From: Pyrrhosoma nymphula
Taxonomy: Eukaryota > Arthropoda > Insecta > Odonata > Coenagrionidae
Direction of reading: 5' to 3'
DNA length: 64,000 nucleotides
Assembly (NCBI GenBank): GCA_963573305.1
Contig: OY754337.1
Coordinates: 83,279,094-83,343,093, forward strand
Positions 31,896 to 43,600 of this stretch are shown piece after piece. The position numbers and the translations under genes were made by a program. How positions within the stretch are numbered: position 1 is the first letter of the stretch; each line of letters starts with the position of its first letter. The notes below the pieces were generated by a model, which searched no databases, was not told the DNA's origin, and saw nothing but the letters and a program-made list of their open reading frames with translations.

Positions 31896-34843
31896 CTAAT
31901 AACATTTTCCCGACATTGCCATGCATTCGGGACACTATGATGTGGCAAATCGAGTTATTCAGCCTTCATAAAGTTTTCCCCAGATACCGTCCGGCCCGAG
32001 TTATCCGCATAGCTTGGTTTAATGTGCCGCGCGAGTCGTGGCTATTGTGAGAGATCGTTGACTTGCAAACCGCGCCATCAATCCAGTTCCCTCTCGTAAT
32101 TTCAACATTCTGTTTCGATTGTCCTTGTTTAGCTAGCATGTTAATTCATTTTCGGCTCGTCTATGGGTAGTCGTCACTCGCCAATAGGAGCGGTGCGACG
32201 ATGCAGGCTGTTTTCAAAAACAGACGTTGCCAAGGCTACCGCCTTTTGTTTACTGCGGCCGCTTCCATTATCGCATGAGTGATTCTTCGTAACGTTTCAA
32301 AGAACATTTTATAAAAATTTCCTAGGGTACCTCCTGACTTTTGAAAAGTTTCGAATTTATTCTGCAATGCAATTTTGAAACGGGCCTCGCCCTCATTTCG
32401 TGAATGTATCTGCAATGAGGAATGATTCATGTAGCCAAATTTTTATTTGTTATGAAATCCATCAACCAAGTGGTCAAATATTGAATATGCGAGGACAATG
32501 GATTTCAAATAGTTTTAATATGATCTTTTTTCAATGAAATCGTCGTCATTCAAGTGGTGACTCAAAGTTTAAGGTCTGTGTCAGTTAATGACGTTTCAAT
32601 TAAGGATTAGTTTTACAATTAATTTTTACGAGTTTATATTAATTTTAGTTAATCACTGCCAATGAGTTGGAAGTATTTTATTCTTTGTGACAGTAAGTTA
32701 TAATCATTACATGTATAAGTTGCGTTACTTTTTTAAAATCTGTATATTTTCATTGTCGGTGTTGTTTTTTTAAAGCAGCTCCTCCCATCGTCCTTCCCCC
32801 CTCTTCACGGGCAATGAATAACAAATGTAAGACGTTTATTTTTTTAAAAATCTTGGACAATTATGGTAATTTTTCTACAATTTCGGATGTGACAATTTTC
32901 ACATTGTCCCAACGTGTTTTGAGTGCGCAGAAACGTTCACGTTTTGACGAGTAAAAAAAAAACTTTCAAAATGCAGAGTTGACTATTGCGCCTGACAACG
33001 CATTTGTGGACGCTCCGTCAAACAAAGTACGCTCCTGACGACAATGCCGCGGTTGTTTGCGGCCTCGGGAGGAACTAACTTTAGCGCTTTGGGCTGACTC
33101 GCGTCTCTCGTAGGTTTCGCTTGTCTTTTGTCATTTTCCTCTCGTCTGTCTCTCTTTTCTCCAGTAAGGGGGATGGGGGAAGGGGGACGAGAGCGGACTC
33201 CTCGACGTCTTCTATTCTTTCCCCGCGGTCCTTTCATCTTACCCGTATTTATTTATTTATTTATATTTGTGTGTGTTTTCTCTCTTTCTCTATATATCCC
33301 TCTTTCTCTTCTCTCTCTCTCTCTCTTTTCACCCGCTGCGACTAATCACATTACGCGCCGAAAATGAAAGGGTTTGGAGATTTTCGAGAATCCCAGCAGT
33401 GCCTTTCATGCCCCCACCCTTGTTCCACTCCTATTCGTCCGCTTTTGACTTCAGCTGAGCGAGACGCCTCTCTCCCCCTCTTCAGTGCCATCTATGATGT
33501 GATATGTGGTGCGGTGTGACGAAGGGGATTGGGATGGCGTTAAAAAAGGGTAAAATTTGAGAGTATGAGGGGGTAGGGGATTTTTGGGAGAGAGAGAGGG
33601 GTAAAAGAGGTAGGGGGGGACTGTCTTTGTCGCTCCTCGCTCGGTCGCCTTCATTTTTTTCACCCGAACAGGGCGGACTCACACCAGAAGGGCCCCACCA
33701 AATATGGCGGTTCCGCGCACGGAGATAAATCCTCCCTTTCCCCTCTCGAGGAAAAGTCGACTCGTGGTTTGTGTTAAGTGAGAGAAGGAAAGAGAGATTT
33801 TGAGAGATAAGAGGAGAAATATAAAGAGCTCTGGCTTTTATAGAATGAGGTGAAGGGTATGATGCGCATGATCCAGATCTCATTTCCGAGGCCACGTCCT
33901 ATTTATTTTAAGGACGCCTCTCCCTACACTTTGCTCTTTTTTCTTTCAAGTTGCGTCCCAGTTTAAGCTTGCGAGTTTGTTCTCAGTTTGGTCCATTAAC
34001 GTCGAAGCGCACCTTGTGAAGGAACTTGAATGAAATTTAGTCCGTTAAGCATAAAATGTTTGCCACTCCGAGAGTATAGTGGCAGATATTTGATTTTAAA
34101 AATAACTTTATTTTACTTATACACATTGGTCACTTTTTAACTGGGGAATATATAAGCCCTTTATTTATTTGTGTCTGCCCGTTATCATTTCAAATGAAGT
34201 ATAATTATTCGAATTAACACATCCAATCTCTTAAAGTCTTGCATCCAGGTTGTCAATTGCTCTGTCTGAGGGTGTATGTTAATTGTTCTGTGCAAATCAA
34301 TAGGCTATTCTAACTAAGCACCTCTGACTAACATTTATGCGTTTACGATCCACTGCGCTAGGTACCTTACATTCAAAATACCGCGGTCACTATTATATTT
34401 TTTTTTAATGATTGCAATGACTCTTTTGGGGCTTGCTAATTACCTACTTAATTGCGCTAATGCAGCTCCTGTATCTAATGACATTAATACACTGCCTATG
34501 GCTGACAGCTGTTAGACTAACGTCGTAATCTGTGAAAAGGTAATTATTATTTAAGCAGTAAATAAAATACCCGAACAAGTACCTGCCATACTTCTGAAAA
34601 CATTAAATGAAACTTTTTTGTTGAACCTCTCGGATATGACATTTCATAATTTTTCACTTTTCTCTTCGCTGCTACCAGACTTGCTGCGTGCTGATATGTA
34701 GACAGTTTCGTACTCTCAATGTAATTATTGGTTCACTGTTTTGTACGAGGAAGCGTAAATGGGCCCTTTAAAAAAAACCTTTCGTCACTATTGTTTAGTG
34801 GAATTTCTTTTACCATTTGCATGTACCACGGGGAGTAGAGACC
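31896..34843. other. long unannotated stretch with low-complexity tracts
   Basis: No repeat family or gene recognised. A C/T-rich tract at 33120-33480 and a G/A-rich tract at 33570-33640 keep chance ORFs open on both strands, including a 137-codon frame at 33482-33895. A (TTTA)n run at 33246-33265 and a (CT)n run at 33308-33328 are the only clear simple repeats. Confidence 0.5.
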
Positions 34844-35406
34844 TTAAGGTGGTTTGAGCGAGATAGTTCCCTAGTCATAGTGGAGACCATATTCAAATGT
34901 TATTCTTTTGTTTCAGCGTCTGTAAGAAGTACGAAATAAATATTGTAATATTAATGGCGCAAAGATATAGTCATGTATGCCCAAAAATCTCGATAATTAA
35001 ATAAATAAAGCTACATAAGTCCCTAACTTGACTAATTTTTTCCCGCCGAACGGCTGAAAATCCTTAAAACCGGCAGGTTTTTTTGTGATTCTGTAAAAAT
35101 TACTGTGGTGAGTAATAGATTATTTTTTATAAATAGTTGAGAAAACATGCAATCTAGACACCGTTAGTTTTTTGACGAAATCTAAGTGTTATAAATTCCT
35201 ATTTCCTTCAATATTCTCCCTCTGGAGCACACAGCCGTAATCTATCCCATGTAAAACAGCTTATATTTACAGAAATATTGCTCTAAAAGTAGTTTGGCAT
35301 GGGGTTGATATTTTTATATAATTGGAAAGATGAGTGTTTTTTCTTTAAAATGAGGCCAAATTCATCAAATTCTAGGTGAAGTGATTTTTTGCTCAAACTA
35401 CCTTAA
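34844..35406 (+). mobile_element. TTAA-alpha MITE, full-length copy
   Basis: 563 bp. TTAA-GGTGGTTTGAGCGAGAT starts it and GCTCAAACTACC-TTAA ends it. The interior has ATAGTGGAGACCATATT, TCCCTCTGGAGC, and AATGAGGCCAAATTCATC. This is the best-preserved full copy for a consensus. Confidence 0.92.
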
Positions 35407-35502
35407 ATGTCGACCGATATCGATAATGGCCCATTTGACGCCCTTCCATTTCCTGTCATGGCGGTCTCAGGTATTGTTTCGTTTTGCGCCAATCCTCTAG
35501 AC

Positions 35503-35811
35503 CTGTGGTTCTCAACCTTTTTGACACCAAGGCACGGTTGAGGTGTTTGGAAATGCAGATGTCACACCAGTGAACAAAAACTGTGATTTGTTATATTTAA
35601 TTGTCAGAAGTTTTACAGCTACTGATTTTTAACATTCATCTTTTTTTAAACACTAATAATAAAATTGAAAAGGATCTATTAGTTTTAAAATTTTATTAAT
35701 CATTATTATTATTATTGATCTTTTATGATTTTTGAATGAGCGTTGCGGCACACTTGGCAGAGTCTTGCGGCACACCAGTGTGTCGCGGCATACCGCGGTT
35801 GAGAATCACTG
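35503..35811. mobile_element. hAT-like MITE, 309 bp, 8-bp TSD
   Basis: Exact 8-bp direct repeats CTCTAGAC at 35495-35502 and 35812-35819 flank the element. The termini are CTGTGGTTCTCAACC and, reverse complemented, CAGTGATTCTCAACC. CAGTGGTTCTCAACC-type ends with 8-bp duplications are classic for hAT MITEs. A run of ATT repeats lies near 35705. No coding potential. Confidence 0.92.
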
Positions 35812-35819
35812 CTCTAGAC

Positions 35820-37228
35820 TGAGTAAGTGTAGCATTTTACGTTGGTGTGTTAGTGTTCATGTTATTCTAAGTTATCTGTGAATTTGTCATAAACATAAAG
35901 TGCCTTTTCTGATCACACCCTGGTTTCGAGGAATATCCGGGAATATCTCAGCGATTCATTCTGGCTGCTGTATTATATGTGCGAATCATTGTTTTGTCGG
36001 GAGAATCCCCTTGTGGAGGAGGTCCCTGGAAGTCGAATATCACTCGGTGTAACCTGAAGAGTTTTCGAGTTCGATTCGTATTCCGGGGTCGAGGAACTTT
36101 TCCTCAGCGCCGAATCATGTCTGTCTCCCCACTAACCCTCATCAGACAAATCTCTTCTTTCCTTTCTCCTTTCATTTTCCCTTTCACAGCCGAGACCACC
36201 ACCCCTCCTCCCCCCTGCTTTATCCTTCCTTTCCTCTTTATCCCTCCCTCCTCCACCTTGGGCCTTATCGACGCGACGCCAGCGGTTTCCTCGGCAACCT
36301 CCCTTTCTCTCCTTCCTCCTCGTATATTGCGGTCGAATGGGTCTTATTCCAACTATCCCTCTTTCTCTCTCTATTGCAAACCTATTCAACTCTCAGTTGA
36401 ATAGGCGCACTGAAAATAAAGGTCACGAGTGCGCGGAAATAAGCCATTAGTAGGCATTTTGCTCGTGCTATGGGAGGATTACCTGTGGGAATATATATTT
36501 TTTTATTATTTTTAAGGGAATGAAGAAAGCATTTCTTCTTCCCCTTCCTTGTTTCCTTGTGATCCCCCCCCCCCGCCGTGCAACCCCTTTGTCGCTGTCG
36601 TGCCTCTTATTGTTTCCGCGACTCCCCCGATCTCTCCATTGTTGGGGAGGGATGCTGGAGGGGTGGGAGATGCCTTTGTTGCGTCCCAATCGCGGGTTTA
36701 CTGCCGTCGCTTGTAAGGATACGTACGTACCTACTCCTCCTCGGAGGAATCCCCTTTCACTGAGAGCACCCTTAAATACCCTAGGATTCGATTCGCCTTT
36801 TATATCTCCTAATGCATTGCTGGCGGTGGTTTTTTTACGTGGCTTAGTACAGATTTCCATGCTGTGGCTTCCTTTCCCTTAGCGATTCCGAATTTGAAAG
36901 AGAAATTCTTTAGATGCGAATTAACGGTGGATCTCATGAAAATAGGGATGCTTGAGGATTAGAAGCGTATGTTACTCATTGAGTGAGCCGGTATGTGCGC
37001 AATTGCTGTATTACGTGCGCCGTGGCATGTTGAATGTAAATTCCACTGAACCCGAGTTCCACGAAGGGGGGAAATAATCTTTGTGATGGAATATGTTGAT
37101 GAGGCAGGAATCTGTATCCGTTGAGTCAATCATGTCGAGATGGACTAATCCGCCGGTGATGTGATTAGGGTTTTAATAATGGCCTCTTGGCGTCTGAGCC
37201 GGGTTTAAATTCACCTTACCTCCTTCAT
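35820..37228. other. unannotated stretch, C/T-rich in parts
   Basis: C/T-rich at 36130-36380 and around a run of about 13 C at 36567. The 141-codon frame at 35979-36404 and those at 36468-36882 show no motif and lie in the skewed sequence. Confidence 0.45.
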
Positions 37229-37785
37229 TTAAATTAGTTCGAGCGAGGTATTTCCCTAGTCATAATGGAGACCATATTCGAAATTTATTTTTTATTCAAG
37301 CGTCTGTAAGAATTATGAAGTAAACACTGAAAATTTAATGGGACCAATATATAGTTATATATGATAAAAATTCTCAGTAATTATATAAATATAACCACAT
37401 GTCTCTAACTAGACTCATTTTTTCACGCCGTACGATTAAAACCCCTTCAAAACAGATGTTTTTTGCGATTCTGTAAAAATTACTACGTTGACTAATTGAT
37501 TAATTTTTATAAATTGTTGAGAAAACATACAAACTATACACCGTTAGTCTTTTGACGATATCTAGTTGTTAGAAAATCTTAATATTTTCAATTATCTTCC
37601 TCTGGAGCGAACAGCCGTAATCTATCCAATGTAAAAAAGTTTATGTTTTTAGGCAAATTCCTTGAAAAGTAGCTCAGGAAGGGGTTAATATTTTGATATC
37701 AATGGAAAGATGAGTTTTTTTCTTTAAAAAGAGGTCGAATTCATGAAATTCTATGTGTAGTGATATCTCGCTCAAACTACCTTAA
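37229..37785 (+). mobile_element. TTAA-alpha MITE, full-length copy
   Basis: Starts TTAA-ATTAGTTCGAGCGAGGT and ends TCTCGCTCAAACTACC-TTAA. It has the same interior as the 34.8-kb copy, with moderate divergence. Confidence 0.88.
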
Positions 37786-37929
37786 CCATGGCTCGTCTCC
37801 TTTAGGTGTGCCTTGTTTTATGTTATTCGTATTAAGCTCGTTTTAATTTGTAATTTCCCTTAGTTGCCATTTAAAGCAGCGAATGACAGGTAAGGTCATT
37901 TGCACGAATGAATATGCGTTAGTAAACAG

Positions 37930-39243
37930 GTGTGGAGAAGATTGAGAAATAGTAGAGAGAAGATGGAGAAATAGTAGAGAGAAGATGAAGAAATAGTGGA
38001 GAGAAGATGGAGATATAGTAGAGAGAAGATGGAGAAATAGTAGAGAGAAGATGGAGAAATAGTAGAGGGAAGATGGAGAAATAGTAGAGAGAAGATGGAG
38101 AAATAGTAGAGAGAAGATGGAGAAATAGTGGAGAGAAGATGGAGAAATAGTAGAGGGAAGATGGAGAAATAGTAGAGGGAAGATGGAGAAATAGTAGAGG
38201 GAAGATGGAGAAATAGTAGAGAGAAGATGGAGAAATAGTAGAGAGAAGATGGAGAAATAGTAGAGGGAAGATGGAGAAATAGTAGAGGGAAGATGGAGAA
38301 ATAGTAGAGGGAAGATGGAGAAATAGTAGAGGGAAGATGGAGAAATAGTAGAGGGAAGATGGAGAAATAGTAGAGGGAAGATGGAGAAATAGTAGAGAGA
38401 AGATGGAGAAATAGTAGAGAGAAGATGGAGAAATAGTGGAGAGAAGATGGAGAAATAGTAGAGGGAAGATGGAGAAATAGTGGAGAGAAGATGGAGAAAT
38501 AGTAGAGGGAAGATGGAGAAATAGTAGAGGGAAGATGGAGAAATAGTAGAGAGAAGATGGAGAAATAGTAGAGAGAAGATGGAGAAATAGTAGAGAGAAG
38601 ATGGAGAAATAGTAGAGAGAAGATGGAGAAATAGTAGAGGGAAGATGGAGAAATAGTAGAGAGAAGATGGAGAAATAGTGGAGAGAAGATGGAGAAATAG
38701 TAGAGGGAAGATGGAGAAATAGTAGAGGGAAGATGGAGAAATAGTAGAGGGAAGATGGAGAAATAGTAGAGAGAAGATGGAGAAATAGTAGAGAGAAGAT
38801 GGAGAAATAGTAGAGAGAAGATGGAGAAATAGTAGAGAGAAGATGGAGAAATAGTGGAGAGAAGATGGAGAAATAGTAGAGGGAAGATGGAGAAATAGTA
38901 GAGGGAAGATGGAGAGATAGTAGAGGGAAGATGTAGAAATAGTAGAGAGAAGATGGAGAAATAGTAGAGAGAAGATGGAGAAATAGTAGAGGGAAGATGG
39001 AGAAATAGTAGAGGGAAGATGGAGAAATAGTAGAGGGAAGATGGAGAAATAGTAGAGGGAAGATGGAGAAATAGTAGAGGGAAGATGGAGAAATAGTAGA
39101 GAGAAGATGGAGAAATAGTGGAGAGAAGATGGAGAAATAGTAGAGGGAAGATGGAGAAATAGTAGAGGGAAGATGGAGAAATAGTAGAGGGAAGATGGAG
39201 AAATAGTAGAGAGAAGATGGAGAAATAGTAGAGAGAAGATCTG
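37930..39243. repeat. 22-bp-unit minisatellite, about 59 copies
   Basis: Unit GAGAAATAGTAGAGAGAAGATG, length 22, repeated for about 1.3 kb with high identity. There are three main variants: AGAGAGAAG, AGAGGGAAG and GTGGAGAGAAG. Since 22 is not a multiple of three and the unit has no stop in any minus-strand frame, the minus strand stays open for 464 codons. It would encode a 22-residue repeat rich in Ser, Leu, Phe and Tyr. This ORF is a by-product, not a gene. The right edge joins a half TTAA-alpha MITE at 39243. Confidence 0.97.
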
Positions 39244-39548
39244 TGGTGAGTATCTAATATTTTATTTTTTATAAAAGGTTTAGAAAACATACAATCTACA
39301 CACTGTTAGTTATTTTACGAAATCTAGGTGCTAGAAGTTCCCAATTTGTTTAATATTCTTCCTCTGGAGCGCACAGCCATAATCTATCCCATGTAAAACA
39401 GTTTATATTTTCAAGCAAATAGCTCGAAAGGTAGTTCGGCAAGTGGTTGGTATTTTGATATCATAGCAAAGATGAGAGTTTTTTCTTTAAAATGATGCCA
39501 AATTATTCAAATTCTAGGTGAAGTGGTTTTTCGCTCAAAGCACCTTAA
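39243..39548 (+). mobile_element. TTAA-alpha MITE, right half only
   Basis: Begins at CTGTGGTGAGTATCTAAT, an internal position of the family, exactly where the minisatellite ends. It runs to CGCTCAAAGCACC-TTAA. The left half is absent from this locus, so the minisatellite replaced or displaced it. Confidence 0.85.
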
Positions 39549-39879
39549 GCGTTGATGAGTGGGTAAAGTTACCGAAGGGCTCAGTTCGGGGACTTCTAGA
39601 AGGAACATAAGCAATTTTATCTCTCATCTCTTGTATGCTCTCTTCTCCCTGATGTCATTTTCTGTACGAGAGAGTACCACCAAGTTTTACTATACCTTAC
39701 TCTAGCCTTTACGCTATACAATTATCTTTTTCCCCCTCTCACGGCACCGTGTTATCTGGTGGTATAACAGTTCTAAAAAACTGGTGTCGACTGTGCTCTT
39801 TTCCCCCTCTTAGTAATAACTAGTTAGTTGCAAGACGCCTATGGAGTCCGTTGAATGATGATGGATGTAACAAACACTT

Positions 39880-40130
39880 CGATTTGTGGCTCCATCTAAC
39901 TCGCTTTGCTCCCCTTAGGATTTATGAGTGTATCACTTTAGAGAGTAAGAAATTGCGTGAAAATATTTTCCATGGAAGTTAACGTGAATAAAGCACAATA
40001 TCTAAAAAGATAAGTGGAAAAAACTATGAAGAAAAGAAAAACAGTTTACCACACCAGGGCATTGAACTTCAAACCTTCCACTTTACAAAATCCCCCACCT
40101 TACCACCGGTCTATCGCTTCCTTAGAGTAG
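39880..40130 (-). mobile_element. tRNA-derived SINE, copy 2
   Basis: Matches 2038-2335: GTGGCTCCATCTAACTCGC, AGAGAGTAAGAAATTGCGTG, CACAATATCTAAAAAGATAA, then on the minus strand a B-box-like GAAGTTCAATGCCC. Several small indels. Confidence 0.7.
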
Positions 40131-40262
40131 GTAAATGGTATCCCGCGGCGGAATTAAAGGCTCGAGAAGACAAACATCCTCTTTTACCACAAGTATCATC
40201 GCAGTTAGACTATTAACGATCATTCGGAGACGAGATGATTCCGCCAGGTTTGAAATGCAATA

Positions 40263-40779
40263 CCAATGGGGGATTATCATTCGAGTGCTTTTTCAGCATT
40301 ACCGTTTAAAATCAAATTTGCAAAGGTATTAATATAGATTTACGGAGTTGCTTCGAAACGTTAATTCCTAATAACCAAATAACTAATCATAGAAAGTTGC
40401 ATTTTTTTGTTTCCGCAAAACGACCTCTGACGTCATTTCATCCGTCGATCAAAGGATAGTGGTTCGAGTCCCGGTGAAGACAGATATATTTTCAAAGTGT
40501 TTTATAAATCTTAATACTGTTGTATTTCTGGCAGAAGTGGACGTCTTCACGAAAGTTTTTTTAAGGTATCTTTTGAAATGTATCGGGAAGGAGGTGGAAT
40601 AAGCGATGGATGAACTGAAGTCACGGCCGTTATGGGAAGGTTGCCCGTCCATTCAACTCCCGAGTCTTATATCTCTGGCAATGTGTGGAATCTTCAATAG
40701 ATGATTTACAAATGCTCATTTGTCATGGTCCTCTGGACGATAAAGTAAAATGCAAAAAATCTTGATAAACCCTCATTGG
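40263..40779. mobile_element. T8 element, copy 2, 517 bp with 8-bp TSD
   Basis: Flanked by exact ATGCAATA at 40255-40262 and 40780-40787. The inverted ends are CCAATGGGGGATTATCA and, reverse complemented, CCAATGAGGGTTTATCA. It matches 16367-16882. An 8-bp TSD fits hAT, P or Merlin; the CCAATG start fits none clearly. A tRNA B-box-like GTGGTTCGAGTCCCGG is near 40460. No transposase. Confidence 0.85.
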
Positions 40780-40848
40780 ATGCAATAACGCACTACAATA
40801 CCAACGCATGTCTACCAATTCCTTGAATAAGTAAGCGGTTCACAGGGA

Positions 40849-41410
40849 TTAAGGTGGTTTGAGTGAAAAATCATTTCACCTAGAATTTGATGAATTTGGC
40901 CTCATTTTAAAGAAAAAACTCTTATCTTTCCAATGATATCAAAATATCAACCCCTTGCCTAACTACTTTTCGAGCTATTTGCCTGAAAATATAAACTGCT
41001 TTACATGGGATAGATTATGGCTGAGCGCTCCAGAGGGAGTATATTAAACAAATTTGGAACTTCTAGCACCTACTCTTCGTCAAAAAACTAACGGTGTGCA
41101 AAGTGCATGTCTTCTCAAATATTTATAAAAAATAATCTATTACTCATCACATTAATTTTGACAGAATTGCAAATAAACATGCTGTTTTGTAGGATTTTCA
41201 ACCTTACGGCGTGAAAAAATGATTCAAGTTAGAGACTTATGTAGTTTTATTTATTTAATTACTGCAAATTTTGTCATAAATAACTATATATTTGCGCCAT
41301 TAATATTACAATATTTATTTCATACTTCTTACAGACGCTGAAATAAAAAAATAAAATTTGAATATGGTCTCGATTATGACTAGGGTATTATCTCGCCCAA
41401 ACCACCTCAA
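40849..41410 (-). mobile_element. TTAA-alpha MITE, full-length copy, reverse
   Basis: TTAA-GGTGGTTTGAGTGAAAA begins it and CTCGCCCAAACCACC-TCAA ends it. The right flank is TCAA, not TTAA, probably from mutation. Confidence 0.9.
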
Positions 41411-41495
41411 ATGCGTTTTCGTATGACTGTGGCTCCATCTTACAGCGTTACAGAGTCAGTCAGTCAGTGATCAGCGTAATTATATATTAGTATGC
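41411..41495. repeat. short dispersed repeat, copy 2
   Basis: Matches 2336-2425: GCGTTTTCGTATGACTGTGG, CTCCATCTTACAGCGTTAC and CAGTCAGTGAT. Confidence 0.6.
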
Positions 41496-43121
41496 CACGA
41501 GAAGACATAGGTACTGAACAGATTGTAACAGGAGTCTTTTAGTGTCGTTGGAGGCTATTAAATATTAAGACGAAGCAAATGCTTATGTGTCCGGATAAAT
41601 GTGTGCTACTCCAAACTGGCAATCGGTGTTGGCATGGAATTTGTTTATGTCGCATTGGCGTTAGCAATCGTGTTTGAATCATAGTGGTTCGTGGATTTTT
41701 ACCTTCAGAAATTGGGTGTTGTAATCTACCCAAACGTTTGGCTTCGAGGATAAAGTTTATCCCGCACTTAGTTATAGAAATTGGAAAATTTTCTCGTCCT
41801 AGAATAGTCGTTCATTTCCCTCTGTCTCCGATGAAATCAATTTATTTTCTGATGTTTTTTTTCCCAGAAACTTGTTCAAATTTCGGGGCTATCCGGACCA
41901 CAGAAGCCGCGGCTGAATTTTTATCTAGTTACCTTACTACTTACTCCTGGACGATGTACCCCTTTTCTTCCATACCACTAATTTTGTACTATTATCAGAA
42001 CCGCGAAGATTTACAGTGTTTAAATAACGCATCCCTTAATTTTCTACGTGGAATCACACACATATTTTCGTTGGTGATATTCATTTTCATTTATGTATGC
42101 TTTCGTCAAATCCGTTCTGAGTGGTGTAATTCATTTTGCTTTCCCTTTTTTCTTTCTTTTTTGTTTTCTACAAATTGCCTCGTTTATGTTTTTCCTTTAT
42201 CGCGTTATTCCTCGCACTGCTCATTTAAAAAACAGATTGTTTCCATCAAAAGTTTCAACATATTTTAGCTTCGAAAATGACCCTCCAATAGGCTTCTATT
42301 CCGATGTACTTTTGCTGTAATTAGGGAATTTGACTAGTTACTCTGGCGACCGACATCATTTGGAATTAGTGGGTGTCTTACGATTAATGATTGTGCTTAC
42401 TCTACGTCGAATGCCGTCCTCAGGCATTCTTCAAACGTCATAATTATTATTACATGCTTTTATTTATGAAATTAATATGAAACATGAAATAATCTAATGA
42501 AATACTCACCCTATATTGTGGTTCGAGGTGGAATAATGGTAAAGCATCCGACTCTCGTACCGAGGAATAATTATAGAGTCGTCGCATCAAGTGTTGAGGA
42601 AATATATTTTTTTTCTTTTTTAGTACGATGTTAAGATATTTCATTTTTTTAGATTTTTTAATAATTTTTTTTAGAAAAGCATCTTAAAATATTTTTTTCT
42701 TATTTTTTTATTATTCTCATTCTGTCAGTTAAACTTCATTCGTCTTTTCTTTCCAAGGGTTGAGGTGAGTATCGAGCGGTATGAAACGAAGCGATTACTT
42801 CATTTATCTCTTGGCTGCTAGCTATGCTAATTATTATTGGATACAGAACCAAGATGCCCGATTTGAATTCTTTCCGGTATTTGTTATCGCTTAGTACTCA
42901 GTAATCCGAAAACCATTTAAATGACTCCACAGTGGATATTTTGTCGATTTCTTTTGCTTGCAAAGAACTTACTGCGCACTTTTTTCCATGTTTTATACCC
43001 TGAACTTTTTCTATTTGCTACTTCGTTATATACCCGTGGTTTGCCTTTTTCGCAACCCACTAAAAGAATACAGGTACAATTTTGCTTCCAGTTCGAATTT
43101 ATATTATTATCCCTGTAGTAC
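41496..43121. other. unannotated stretch with a 194-codon ORF of doubtful status
   Basis: The plus-strand frame at 41684-42268 is the longest non-repetitive ORF in the window (194 codons). Its peptide is hydrophobic and Phe/Ser/Ile-rich as expected of T-rich DNA, with no domain I recognise and no start-site or splice evidence. A tRNA-like A-box stretch, TGGAATAATGGTAAAGC, at about 42531 lacks a B box. Confidence 0.4.
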
Positions 43122-43600
43122 TTAAGCTAGTTTCAGCGAGATATCTCTTCACCTAGAATTTGATAAATTTGACCTCATTTTGAATAAAAACTGTCATCTT
43201 TCAAATTATATAAAAGTATTAACCTTTTGCTGAATTACATTTCGAGCAATTTGCCTGAAAATATAAACTGTTTACATGGGATATATTACGGCAGTGCGCT
43301 CCTGAGGGAGAACATTGAAAAAAAATGGGAATTTATAACACCTAGTTTTAGTAAAAAAACTGACGATTTGGATGTTTTCTCGACAATTTAAAAAAATAAT
43401 CTATAACCCACCGCAGTAATTTTTACATCCTAATCAGAAAAAAACCTGCCGTTTTGAAAGATTTTTAGCCCTACGTCGTTAAAAAATGAGTCTAGACTTA
43501 TGCGGTTATATTATTTAATTACAGAGAATGTTTGTCATATATAACTAGGTATATATTTGTACCATTAATATTAATTTATTCAATTCACAATTCTTATAGA
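43122..43600 (-). mobile_element. TTAA-alpha MITE, truncated on the right
   Basis: TTAA-GCTAGTTTCAGCGAGAT starts it, then AGAATTTGATAAATTTGACC as in the reverse copies. Similarity fades near 43600, before the second terminus. Confidence 0.8.

Noticed and set aside
37896..39290. 464-codon ORF on the minus strand
   Set aside because: It is produced by the 22-bp minisatellite, which lacks stops in every minus-strand register; the peptide is a pure repeat.
41684..42268. 194-codon plus-strand ORF, longest non-repetitive frame
   Set aside because: Hydrophobic composition follows T-rich DNA; no domain, splice context or conserved neighbour supports it.
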